Shown here one piece after another: positions 15,165-23,153 of a stretch of 34,807 nt of DNA. Made by a program: the position numbers and the translations under genes. Every line of letters begins with the position of its first letter. The first letter of the stretch is position 1. This stretch comes from a bacterium. GTDB lineage: Bacteria; ARS69. The DNA lies in NCBI GenBank assembly GCA_025774805.1, contig JALGZR010000032.1:1-34807 (forward strand), written 5' to 3'. The notes under the pieces were generated by a model. It was not told the DNA's origin and ran no database searches. It was given only the letters and a program-made list of their open reading frames with translations.

Positions 15165-15728
15165 CTAGGCGGCGGAGTCGTCGTCGCCTTCGAGAATGCA
15201 GTCGGAGAGGTGTTCGAAGACGTCGCTCAGCCGGAGCACCCCGACGACGACGTCGTCATACCGGACCAGCAGGGAGGGCGTCTGATGTTCCACCAGGAGC
15301 CGTACGGCGGCGAGGAGCGGTACGTTGTGGTCGATCGAGATCGCCTCACGAGATGTCAGATCGCCAACTCGGATCGAGCGGGCTCTCTCGCAGATGTCGG
15401 AAAGGTGCTCGTGCAAGAGGGCGAGATTATCCATGGTTTGACGCACGAGCTCTTCGCTCACCCACGCGCGCTTGAGCATCGGAATCTGAAATTCGTCCTC
15501 GTGCCACGGCAGGAGAGCGTCGAGGATCAAGAAGTGGTCGAGTCTTCCGACGAAGTTGCCTCCGGCGTCTCGCACCAGGATCGCGCGGTAGGGCGGTCGG
15601 CCCGGCGGCAACTATTGCTGAGCATCGTGCAGGGCCCGGAGGGCCTGCCCGAGGGTATCGCTCTCACCGACGCCGGCATGCTCCGACAGCGGGATCATCA
15701 AACCGACTACGGTCATAAAGGACGCCAT
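15165..15728 (-). pseudogene. CBS-domain protein with an in-frame TAG
   Basis: ATG at 15728 behind AGAGGAG, overlapping the end of the histidine kinase gene. The frame encodes two CBS domains: 'VVGLMIPLSEHAGVGESDTLGQALRALHDA' continues into 'RAILVRDAGGNFVGRLDHFLILDAL' and, after a helical linker, 'VGDLTSREAISIDHNVPLLAAVRLLVEHQ' and 'SLLVRYDDVVVGVLRLSDVFEHL' (all quoted in parts). A TAG at 15612-15614 interrupts the first domain between its two halves, in frame, after 'HDAQQ'. Full length would be 187 residues. Reinitiation at the TTG right after the stop would give a protein lacking the first half of CBS1. CBS pairs usually bind adenylates and gate transporters or kinases, which fits the neighbours. 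Confidence 0.8.
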
Positions 15729-15736
15729 CGTCTCCT

Positions 15737-16539
15737 CTACTTGACTTGTGCCCATTCGGCGCGGCTCTCCTCGCCACTGAACTCTTCGGTCGGAAGGTCG
15801 GAGCGAAAGCGGCTCCCACGACCCGGCTCGCTGCCCACGAAGAACTCGCCCCCGAGGTTCTTGATGATGCCGAGACTCACGGAAAGACCCCGTCCGGTGC
15901 CCTTGCTCGATGGTTTGGTCGTAAAGAAGGGTGTGAAGAGGCGCTCGAGTTGATCCGGGGTCATCCCGCACCCCGTATCCCGAACAGAGACCGAAACGCG
16001 TCCGTCCCGGAGGTGGGTCTCGAGCGTAAGTGTTCCACCACGCTCCATGGCGTCCACCGCGTTCCGAATGAGATTGACGAGAACCTGCACGATCTGGGCC
16101 CGGTCGGTCTCCACGCGAGGGAGGTCCGCGCCGTAACGCTTCACGACGTCGATGTGAGCCAGGGGAAGCTTGCGACCCAGAAGGCCGTCCGCGGCCTCGT
16201 CGACGATCTCGTTGATCGAGTGAGGTAGGATCTTGACCTCGCTCTGGCGCACGAAGCTCGAGAGCTTCTGCGTGATATCTCGACAGCGGTAGACGGCGGA
16301 GTGGATGGTATTCAGACGGAGCTTCAACTCCTGAGTCGTGAGCTCTCTCCCGAACTGCGGATCTTGCAGGTCTTTCATCATGCCGACCTCCTCGGCGATG
16401 ATGGAGAGAGGATTGTCGATTTCGTGGGCGATGCCCCGGCGAGTTCTCCCACGGAAGCGAGCTTTGCCGCGTGCACGAGCTGACCCATCGAGCGCCAGGC
16501 CGACGAAGCGCCCGCCGCGTGGGCCGGATCGACTTTCAC
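15737..16539 (-). pseudogene. Histidine kinase with a one-base deletion in its H box
   Basis: Start inferred at GTG 16539; the frame gives 'MGQLVHAAKLASVGELAG' and then is lost. Restoring one G in the C4 run at 16434-16437 (plus strand) regenerates the textbook phospho-acceptor motif GELAGGIAHEIDNPLSII. The remaining frame from 16381 to 15737 is intact: dimerisation helices, N box 'QVLVNLIRNAVDAM', G1 box 'VRDTGCGM', F box 'FTPFFTTKP', G2 box 'GTGRGLSVSLGII'. There is no sensor domain in the about 267 codons, so it would be a soluble kinase taking input from a partner such as the CBS protein. A homopolymer sequencing error could mimic this lesion, but the adjacent genes carry independent lesions. 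Confidence 0.8.
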
Positions 16540-16723
16540 TCTCCTCGGTTCTCCTCTACATTCGCACCGAGATCCTTGCCCAGGTCGCGCTCATGGTTCC
16601 GCGGCGCCTCGGTCCGGGCGACCTCGACTTGTCGGTCCGGCGGTGGGAGTCATTCCCGCCTCTTCGGTCAAGGCGCACCGAACCGGACCGGAACCGGGGG
16701 CGACGAGCGAACGGAGGACCCCA

Positions 16724-16906
16724 GTGAGCCGGAATACACTTCTCGTGTGGTTGGTTTCTCTCGCGGTCGTGGACGTCGTGATCCCGATCCCGATCCTCGC
16801 GATCACCCTGGTGGTCGTCGTCCTGAGGCGTCCGGCGTGGTTTCTGGATCTCGTCCGGGCCGTGTACGGGCCGGACGCGGTGCCCGCCGGTGAAGACGCC
16901 GCTTGA
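16724..16906 (+). CDS. Small single-pass membrane protein
   Basis: 60 residues, GTG at 16724 with GGAGGA nine bases or so upstream. Sequence 'SRNTLLVWLVSLAVVDVVIPIPILAITLVVVVLRRPAWFLDLVRAVYG' (quoted in part): one or two hydrophobic stretches broken by Pro-Ile-Pro, then an amphipathic 'RRPAWFLDLVRAVYG' tail on the cytoplasmic side. I do not recognise the family. It is divergent from the kinase pseudogene. A Pro-rich frame beginning at 16923 could be a second small gene but has no ribosome site. Confidence 0.6.
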   Translation: MSRNTLLVWLVSLAVVDVVIPIPILAITLVVVVLRRPAWFLDLVRAVYGPDAVPAGEDAA

Positions 16907-17360
16907 GCCGGGCGGATCCGAAATGCCACCCACCGATGACCCGAGGCCGAGCTCCCGTCCGAGAATCCAAGTCGTCGACGGAGGACGAGCCCCCGGTCAA
17001 GAGTCCGGCCGACTCCGGCAGCTCAAAGCGGCACCGACCGGGGCCGGAGGGCACTCCGGCTCCGGGGCAAGTCACCTAACTTCCTTCAGGAAAAGAGGTT
17101 AGCCAGAGTCGGGAGGAGGGAACCGGCCCTCCGCGGCGTCGGACCCCAGCATCCCCGCCGCCGGGGCCGACAGGAGGGTCCGCCAGGGTTTGGCTATAGT
17201 TCATGGGTGGGGTCATGGAGGGGGACCGGTCTCCTCGATCCCGCTCGATTGAGCTTGATTCTCGGAAAGGATTCGGCATCTTCTGCGAACCCGGCTTCGC
17301 GGACACCCTGTGCCCGCCCCCCGAAGACTCTCGGAACACTCTCAGAATCGGAGGTACACC
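16907..17360. other. 454-base gap upstream of a secreted-protein gene
   Basis: It holds a possible -10 TATAGT at 17195-17200 without a clear -35, about 160 bases before the ATG at 17361. A frame at 16923-17102 (59 residues, Pro/Arg/Gly-rich) lacks a ribosome site and strong codon bias. Nothing else is supported. Confidence 0.35.
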
Positions 17361-17921
17361 ATGAGGCGGTTCATGACCCTGGTTTCAGTTCTCGCGGTCT
17401 GCGCCCTCGCCACGGGCGCGTTCGCCACGACAGACCACGAGTTCGGCTGGACGATCAGCAGCAGCACGACCAGTCCGGATGTGAACTACTCGCCGACCCC
17501 CATGGGTGGCCCGGGCACCTTGTATCTGTGGCTGAAGTGTTCCTCGGAAGTGACCGGAGCGGCCGCCTCCGAGTGGGGGTTCGTCCTGACCGGGATGCTC
17601 TGGGGCGGCATCGCCGGGGTCTCTCCCTATCTCTTCACCGGGTCGGAGTCGGACATGCTGGGCGCCTATGGCAACGTGAATCCTGAGACAATGGTCGGCA
17701 TCATCACGGTCTTCGATTTCAGCGGCGGAAACATTTGCCTCGGCAACTCCGCGGCCAACGACCGCAACATCACGGTCGGCGTGGACGGCAAGGGGTATGT
17801 CAACGACTGGCGAGGCTTCGCCAGCGTGGATGGCGCGCCCTGCGAGACATCCACCGAACTCTGCTCCACGGAGGCCGTCGAGGCGGAGACCTGGGGCAAC
17901 ATCAAGAGCCTGTACCGGTAG
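17361..17921 (+). CDS. Secreted protein with C-terminal VE-x3-WG-x-IK-x2-YR motif
   Basis: 186 residues, ATG at 17361 behind GGAGGT (17350-17355). Signal peptide MRRFMTLVSVLAVCALATGAFA. The mature part is Gly/Ser/Thr-rich with strand-like stretches ('TLYLWLKCSSEVTGAAASEWGFVL', 'ETMVGIITVFDFSGGNICLGN', quoted in part) and four Cys residues (60, 127, 161, 168) that could pair outside the cytoplasm. Family not recognised. It ends exactly with VEAETWGNIKSLYR. The gene is monocistronic, with a tautomerase gene convergent to it. Confidence 0.87.
   Translation: MRRFMTLVSVLAVCALATGAFATTDHEFGWTISSSTTSPDVNYSPTPMGGPGTLYLWLKCSSEVTGAAASEWGFVLTGMLWGGIAGVSPYLFTGSESDMLGAYGNVNPETMVGIITVFDFSGGNICLGNSAANDRNITVGVDGKGYVNDWRGFASVDGAPCETSTELCSTEAVEAETWGNIKSLYR
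17877..17918 (+). other. C-terminal motif, member 2: VEAETWGNIKSLYR
   Basis: Residues 173-186, directly before the stop. Codons differ from the other three members. Confidence 0.85.
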
Positions 17922-18055
17922 CACCGCAGATTGTGATCGCCGAATGATCGTCCTCCGAAGAGCAAGAGGGTTTCGCCTTTGAGTCGAGGACCGCCTTCCG
18001 GAGGAGCCGCCGGGGCAGCTCGCCCCGGGCTGCTGCTTGCTCACGAATCGCCCGC

Positions 18056-18298
18056 TCACGATCGGCGAAACGGCAGGAGTCGGATCTCCACTTCCGGCTC
18101 AGGGCTTCGGTTTCGGGCGGATCGGCCTGCCTCCGATAGCCCCGTCATCGGCTTTGATCTCTCGATCACGACCCAGGTTAAGTCACGCGATCCCTCACCC
18201 TCGACCTCGATCATCGCTTCCGTGATCTTCTCGATGAGGCGGGTCTTCCGTTCTTCGGTGAACACTCCCTCAACGACTTTTGCCGTGGTGAATGGCAT
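18056..18298 (-). CDS. 4-oxalocrotonate tautomerase-family protein
   Basis: 80 residues from the ATG at 18298 behind GGAGGGAGAG; the frame extends upstream without a better start. After Met removal it begins with Pro (PFTTAKVVEGVFTEERK...), the catalytic N-terminal proline of the tautomerase superfamily. 'TRLIEKITEAMIEVEGEG' and 'LTWVVIERSKP' give the beta-alpha-beta core, residues 1-55. The C-terminal 25 residues are Arg/Pro-rich and longer than in typical 62-residue members. Cytosolic and probably oligomeric. The natural substrate cannot be read from sequence or context. Confidence 0.88.
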   Translation of the reverse strand: MPFTTAKVVEGVFTEERKTRLIEKITEAMIEVEGEGSRDLTWVVIERSKPMTGLSEAGRSARNRSPEPEVEIRLLPFRRS

Positions 18299-18578
18299 GG
18301 CGCTCTCCCTCCATTCCGTCGGTGACCTCCGCCGGCGACCGACAGACGGACCCATCCCGTATCCGCGGGCCGACGGCTCTCTCGAGCTCGCCCCAACGGA
18401 GCGAGAATCGACGAAAGCCCCCATTGCAGATTAGTCACCCCGGTACTTGTCATATGCATTCGAGTCGTCTTCACCGATAGGTCGCTGCATTGTCATCCTC
18501 CATCGTCCATGGCACAATCGGACGCGCGGATCTCCGAACAGACTCCCCGAACAATCCCTGAACCCGAGCGAGGTGATC

Positions 18579-19085
18579 ATGTTTCTGACGAGGAGAGGTA
18601 CCCGGATTCTCGGAAGCATCGGTGTTGCAGTGATCGGAGGGCTGGCGTTCAGTACGACGGGCATCGCCGGTCCGGTCAGCATCGACGGAACCTATGAGTT
18701 GGTTTCCCGTGAGCTGCCCGATGGGACGATGCAGGTACCGCCGGCCATCATGGGGCTGGTCACCTTTGCGGATGGCCACAGGAACTTCAACGTCTACTGG
18801 ACCAAGGAAGATGGGAGCACCTTCTCCCTGTCCATGATCTCGACCTACGAGATCTCCGAGTCGACGTACAGCGAGACCTGCAAGTACCTTCTCGTGAATG
18901 ACGGAGAGAAGAGCCCCGAATACGAGCTCTCGACCGTGGCGGGGACAGCGGCCGTATCGAAGAAGGGTCAACGCATCGAGTTCGATCTGCCCCTCTTCAA
19001 CGAGCCCATCGTGGTGTTCGAGGGCGACCGGTTGACGGCGACGCGTGAGGGGGAGTTCGTCGATCACTGGGTGAAGGTCAAGTAG
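18579..19085 (+). CDS. Secreted lipocalin-like protein
   Basis: 168 residues from the ATG at 18579 (GAGG just upstream), giving a signal peptide with Arg-rich start and hydrophobic core 'ILGSIGVAVIGGLAFSTTGIAG'. The mature part starts 'SIDGTYELVSRELPDGTM' and contains 'GLVTFADGHRNFNVYW', 'SLSMISTYEISESTYSETCKYLL', 'IEFDLPLFNEPIVVFEGDRLTATR' (in parts), the eight-strand pattern of lipocalin-like domains that begin G-T-[WY]-x-L. It ends 'DHWVKVK' and lacks the VE/WG motif. Likely periplasmic or secreted; ligand unknown. Confidence 0.75.
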   Translation: MFLTRRGTRILGSIGVAVIGGLAFSTTGIAGPVSIDGTYELVSRELPDGTMQVPPAIMGLVTFADGHRNFNVYWTKEDGSTFSLSMISTYEISESTYSETCKYLLVNDGEKSPEYELSTVAGTAAVSKKGQRIEFDLPLFNEPIVVFEGDRLTATREGEFVDHWVKVK

Positions 19086-19194
19086 TCCGAAGGGGCCCGG
19101 GGTCCGCTCCGGCGGGAACGGTGCCGTTCGATCGGCGGGGCGACCCCGGGCGGTCTCCACAAAGTCCTGAGAGTCCCACGCCGCAAGGGCTTCC

Positions 19195-19995
19195 TCATGG
19201 ATTGAGCCCTTCGGCCTCATCGTTCGAGTCCAGAAACGCCAGAATCCGTTCGAGCTCCGCCGCGGGAGGATGGGGGACTCGGTGCCCGAGGCCCGGGTAC
19301 TCCACGAACCTCACGGTGCCTCCGCGCCTCCGCAGTGCCTCGGCAACCTCGAGGGCATTGCCGGGTCTCGGCTCGAGCTCCCCACGACCGATGTATACGC
19401 GGAGACCGGAGAGCACGCCGGGAGGACGGTCCGGGGGTAGTTCGCTCAGATCATACGAGCTTCCCAAGAGGGCGAGACCCCGGAACACGTTCCGGTGGGC
19501 CAGCCCCATCGTGTAGGCAAGAGCGGCTCCCTGCGAGAATCCGAGAAGGAAGATCCGGGATCCGTCGATGTGGGCCATTTCCGTGATGCCGTCGATGGTC
19601 CGCTGGACGACGCGGACACGCGCCGACCCCCATCCCCATCCGATTCCCTCCGTGGTTCTCTCGTCGCCCTGCGGGGTTGCCAGTACGTAACCTCCCCGGA
19701 CGGTCGCGCGACTCCACAGATCGTGGAACGGCGCGGCACCGCTGCCGTATCCGTGCAACGCTACGAGAAGGGGGAAGGCCCGATCCGGATCATAGTCCTC
19801 CGGGACCGAGAACAGACAAATGGTCCGCTCTGCTGCCCGGGACGGGTCGCCCAGCGGGATGTCGAACGCGAGCACCTGGCCGGCGTCGATGGGCTCGTAA
19901 TCGGCACCGCAGGCGATCACCCGGGAAACGGATAGTGCGAGTCCGCCGCGGAGGAGAAGCGCCTTGGCCCGCGCGCCTGGGTTGGCGGGATTCAT
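19195..19995 (-). CDS. Alpha/beta-hydrolase, carboxylesterase/phospholipase type, probable lipoprotein
   Basis: 266 residues from the ATG at 19995 with GGAG upstream. The N-terminus 'RGGLALSVSRVIAC' has a possible lipobox (VIA-C29). The body has 'LLVALHGYGSGAAPF' (oxyanion region), nucleophile Ser154 in LLGFSQGAAL and catalytic His238 in PGLGHRVPHP, as in bacterial carboxylesterase/esterase-D and PHB-depolymerase-like enzymes. The acid usually appears as HGxxD; here the matching segment reads YIGRGELEPRPG, so Glu206 or Glu208 would have to serve. It probably hydrolyses short-chain esters at the cell envelope. Monocistronic. Confidence 0.85.
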   Translation of the reverse strand: MNPANPGARAKALLLRGGLALSVSRVIACGADYEPIDAGQVLAFDIPLGDPSRAAERTICLFSVPEDYDPDRAFPLLVALHGYGSGAAPFHDLWSRATVRGGYVLATPQGDERTTEGIGWGWGSARVRVVQRTIDGITEMAHIDGSRIFLLGFSQGAALAYTMGLAHRNVFRGLALLGSSYDLSELPPDRPPGVLSGLRVYIGRGELEPRPGNALEVAEALRRRGGTVRFVEYPGLGHRVPHPPAAELERILAFLDSNDEAEGLNP

Positions 19996-20337
19996 AGTCA
20001 GTGCTCCGTGACGTGCCGGCCTCGTGTACGCCGGCCGCCTCCTCCTCGGGGGACCCCGGGGAGCGTACCGCAAACCGTGATCCGCTCCCATCGCATGATG
20101 GCGGCGAAGGGGGCCGGCCCTCGGGCGAGCGCGGGTCACGGGCGCGATGAAGGCCGCCTGTGGCCCGGGGTCATTCTCGAGCCACGCCCGCTGGATGTGA
20201 TCGATGAGTGCCGGGGTCCGCAATCTTCCTTGACCCCCGGCCCCGACCCTGGTCACGATCAGGAGGGGAGCCAACTGCCTCGGGACTCTCCCCTGTCGCT
20301 CCCTCCGACCCTCGGATTCCGAACGGAGGTTGTGAGA
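19996..20337. other. 342-base divergent promoter region
   Basis: It separates the esterase (minus) from the small membrane protein (plus). No frame with coding character and no clear promoter hexamers were found. Confidence 0.35.
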
Positions 20338-20634
20338 ATGTCTCTCGAACTCGTAGTCCTCGCGTTGCTGGTCGGCTGGTGCGCCAGTGACGGCTCACGG
20401 ATCTCGCCGATCAAGCCCGAACCCCCGTTACCCCGGCCCGGCCCGTGGCGGTTCGTACTCGCCCTTCTGGGCGGTCTGATCGGTGCTTTTCTCATTCTCC
20501 GGATCTGGCCCGACGCGCAGAAGGGAATGGGCATGGACGTGCTCGTCACGGCGCTGGGGGCCTGGATCGGCTCGATTCTCTTGGTCGACATCGTGGGGCT
20601 GTTCCTGCCCTCGGCGCGGCCGGATGACGCATAA
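20338..20634 (+). CDS. Small three-helix membrane protein
   Basis: 98 residues, ATG at 20338 behind GGAGGT. Hydrophobic segments at about 4-16, 37-54 and 65-90 ('FVLALLGGLIGAFLILRIW', 'VLVTALGAWIGSILLVDIVGLFL', in part), with a Pro-rich link between the first two. The Gly-rich helices resemble small GlsB/YeaQ-like stress membrane proteins, but the match is not firm. It precedes the Ser/Thr kinase by 30 bases and is probably in the same transcript. Confidence 0.7.
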   Translation: MSLELVVLALLVGWCASDGSRISPIKPEPPLPRPGPWRFVLALLGGLIGAFLILRIWPDAQKGMGMDVLVTALGAWIGSILLVDIVGLFLPSARPDDA

Positions 20635-20664
20635 GGCGATCGATCCTTTTTCTCCGGCGGATTG

Positions 20665-23079
20665 ATGGGACTCGTCGGAAAGAAAATCGGGCACATTCGA
20701 ATCGGCGACCTCCTCGGCGAAGGCGGCATGGGGGAGGTCTACGTCGGTTTCGACGAGAAGCTCCGGAGAAGAGTCGCGGTCAAGGCGATTCGTTCCGAGT
20801 ACCGCCTGAGGCGGGAGACGAAGGCGCGCTTTCTCCGGGAGGCGCGTATGCTGTCGAAGCTCGACCACCCGAACATCTGCCGTATCTACGATTACGTCGA
20901 GGACGAGGAGAGGGACTTCCTCGTCCTCGAGCTCATTCCGGGTCGGAATCTCCGCCGAGCCCTGAAGCGAGGACTCGGAAGAACCGCCAAAATGCGCGTG
21001 GCCGAGCAGATGTTTCGCGTGCTGGCGGATGCCCACGAGAAGGGAGTCGTACACCGGGATATCAAGCCCGAGAACGTCATGCTCACGCCGGAAGGGGACG
21101 TCAAGGTGCTCGACTTCGGTCTGGCCCGTCCGGTCCCGCAGGAGATACCGCCCATTCCGGCGACGGAGAGCCCGGCGGGGGACGTGGCGCCGTCCGGGGG
21201 CGATCCGTCAGGAGACGACACGACTCCGGTAGGCCGGACAAGCCTGCCGGCTTTCGAGGCCGATGCCGAGGCCCGCACGGTGGGAGGGCAGATCCTCGGC
21301 ACCCCTTTGTTCATGAGTCCGGAGCAGGCTCGCGGCGAGACCGCAACGCCCGCCAGCGACATGTACTCCTGCGGCCTTCTGCTGCAGTGGCTCTTCACCG
21401 AGGAGTCTCACTACGGTGAGGCGCCCCACCGTCTGGCGATCCTCGAATGGGCCCGCGCCGGTGAGACACGACCCGTACGCGGCCTGGATCCCGATCTCAC
21501 CCGCCTGATCAATCGTCTGAAGTCGGTCGCACCGACGACGAGACCTTCGGCCGCCGAGGCGGGGGAGCGTCTGCGGTGGATTCTCGGGAAGCCCGCCCGG
21601 AGGATCCGCAATCTCGCGGCCGTCGCCGTCGTCGCGGTCGTCATCCTGGCCGGACTGCGGTACACGTCGGACCTTCGCCGGGAACGGGCGGCGGCACTGG
21701 CCGCGCGCGACGAGGTGACGGAGGTCGTCGACTTCCTCGTCAGTCTCTTCGAGGTCTCGGATCCGGGCGAGGCCCGGGGCAACACGGTGACGGCCCGCGA
21801 GATCCTCGACGCCGGCGCCGACCGCGTCGGAAAGGAGCTTGGCGATCGTCCGCTGACCCGGGCGCGGTTACTGGACACGATCGGCACGGTGTACCGCAAT
21901 CTCGGCTTGTACGAGGAGGCCGAGAGGCTGCTCGTGGACGGTCTCGAGGCCCGTCGCGGGCAATTGACCGGCGACGATCCGCTTGTCGCGGAGAGCCTCG
22001 ATCACCTGGGGGTGCTCTACGAGACCCAGGGTCGGTACGACGAGGCCGAGTCGCTGCTCTCTCGAGCGCTGCGAATCAGGGAATCGCAGCGGGACCCGAA
22101 TCGATCGGAGATCGCCGCGACCCTGCACGGCCTTGCGAGGTCTTTCCACAAGCACGGAGCGTTCTCCGTGGCCGAATCGCTTTACGCGCGCGCCCTGACG
22201 ATTCGCGAGACGGTCCTCGGACCCGAGCACCCGGACGTGGCCGAGAGCCTCCGCGACTTCGGAGTGCTCCTCTACATGCAGGGGGAGTACGAAGAGGCGG
22301 AACGGCTCTTCCGGAGATCGCTGGCGATTCGGGAGAGGGTGCTGGCTCCGGATCATCCCGACATCGGTCGGAGCCTCAACAGCCTCGCCGCTCTGTACTA
22401 CGTGCAGGGCGATCTCGACGCGGCGGAACCTCTCTACCGTCGAGCGCACCGGGTTCGAGAGAAGTCGCTCGGGCCGGATCACCCCGAAGTGGCGACGGGC
22501 CTCTTCAACCTCGCCTCGGTCGAATTCGGACGCGGCGATCTCGAAGCGGCTGAGTCCCTCTACCTCCGGGCGCTCGATATCCGAGAGCGGAGTCTCGGCC
22601 CCGAACACCCGGACGTCGCGGCCAGCCTCAACGGTCTGGCCATCCTCTACACACAGCAGGAAAGACACCGAGAGGCGGAAGCCTGCTACGAACGTGCGAT
22701 CGGAGTGCAGGAGCGAGCGCTGGGGCCGGACGACGTCGAGGTTGCGGCCAGCCTTCACAATCTCGCCTACCTCCTCCAGGAGCAGGCAAGACACTCCGAG
22801 GCGTTCGAGCTCCTCGAGAGGGCCCTCGAGATCCGCCGGGCGAAGCTCGGACCCGACCACCCGGACGTGGCGACGACGCTCGTCAACCTGGGCCACGCCG
22901 CGAGCGCTCTCGGTCGAATCGAACGGATGAAGAGCTCCTTCGAACGAGCGATCGAGATCCGTGAACGGCTTCTGGAGCCCGGCGATCCCCAAATCGCGAC
23001 GACCCGTGAGTCCTACGTCGAAGCACTGCGCGAACACGGTCTGGAGGAGGAGGCGAGCGCCATCGCCGCGCCGCACTGA
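20665..23079 (+). CDS. Ser/Thr protein kinase with transmembrane helix and TPR array
   Basis: 804 residues from the ATG at 20665 (poor ribosome site, CGGCGG; coupling to the upstream gene is likely). Kinase domain 10-305: P-loop GEGGMGEV (18-25), Lys40 in VAVK, catalytic HRDIKPEN (130-137), DFG 150-152, 'GTPLFMSPEQARGE' (212-225). All key residues are present, so it should be active. Between DFG and SPE there are 67 residues, about 40 more than usual, as a Pro/Gly/Ser/Thr-rich insert. One transmembrane helix (316-332) is followed outside by roughly nine 42-residue TPR units of the kinesin-light-chain type, each with 'LGPxHPDVAxSLxxLAxLYxxQG'-like spacing. Probably a receptor kinase whose TPR part binds proteins in the periplasm. 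Confidence 0.95.
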   Translation: MGLVGKKIGHIRIGDLLGEGGMGEVYVGFDEKLRRRVAVKAIRSEYRLRRETKARFLREARMLSKLDHPNICRIYDYVEDEERDFLVLELIPGRNLRRALKRGLGRTAKMRVAEQMFRVLADAHEKGVVHRDIKPENVMLTPEGDVKVLDFGLARPVPQEIPPIPATESPAGDVAPSGGDPSGDDTTPVGRTSLPAFEADAEARTVGGQILGTPLFMSPEQARGETATPASDMYSCGLLLQWLFTEESHYGEAPHRLAILEWARAGETRPVRGLDPDLTRLINRLKSVAPTTRPSAAEAGERLRWILGKPARRIRNLAAVAVVAVVILAGLRYTSDLRRERAAALAARDEVTEVVDFLVSLFEVSDPGEARGNTVTAREILDAGADRVGKELGDRPLTRARLLDTIGTVYRNLGLYEEAERLLVDGLEARRGQLTGDDPLVAESLDHLGVLYETQGRYDEAESLLSRALRIRESQRDPNRSEIAATLHGLARSFHKHGAFSVAESLYARALTIRETVLGPEHPDVAESLRDFGVLLYMQGEYEEAERLFRRSLAIRERVLAPDHPDIGRSLNSLAALYYVQGDLDAAEPLYRRAHRVREKSLGPDHPEVATGLFNLASVEFGRGDLEAAESLYLRALDIRERSLGPEHPDVAASLNGLAILYTQQERHREAEACYERAIGVQERALGPDDVEVAASLHNLAYLLQEQARHSEAFELLERALEIRRAKLGPDHPDVATTLVNLGHAASALGRIERMKSSFERAIEIRERLLEPGDPQIATTRESYVEALREHGLEEEASAIAAPH

Positions 23080-23153
23080 GTGGGACGGAGCCCCACTCCC
23101 TCTCGAGGGGGCCGAGGCCGACACCGGAAGGCACGACTCCGCAGGATGAGCGG

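Noticed and set aside
23078-23098. Hairpin GAGTGGG/CCCACTC between the convergent genes at 23079 and 23154
   Set aside because: It overlaps the stop codon and lacks a T-run; could arise by chance in GC-rich sequence.
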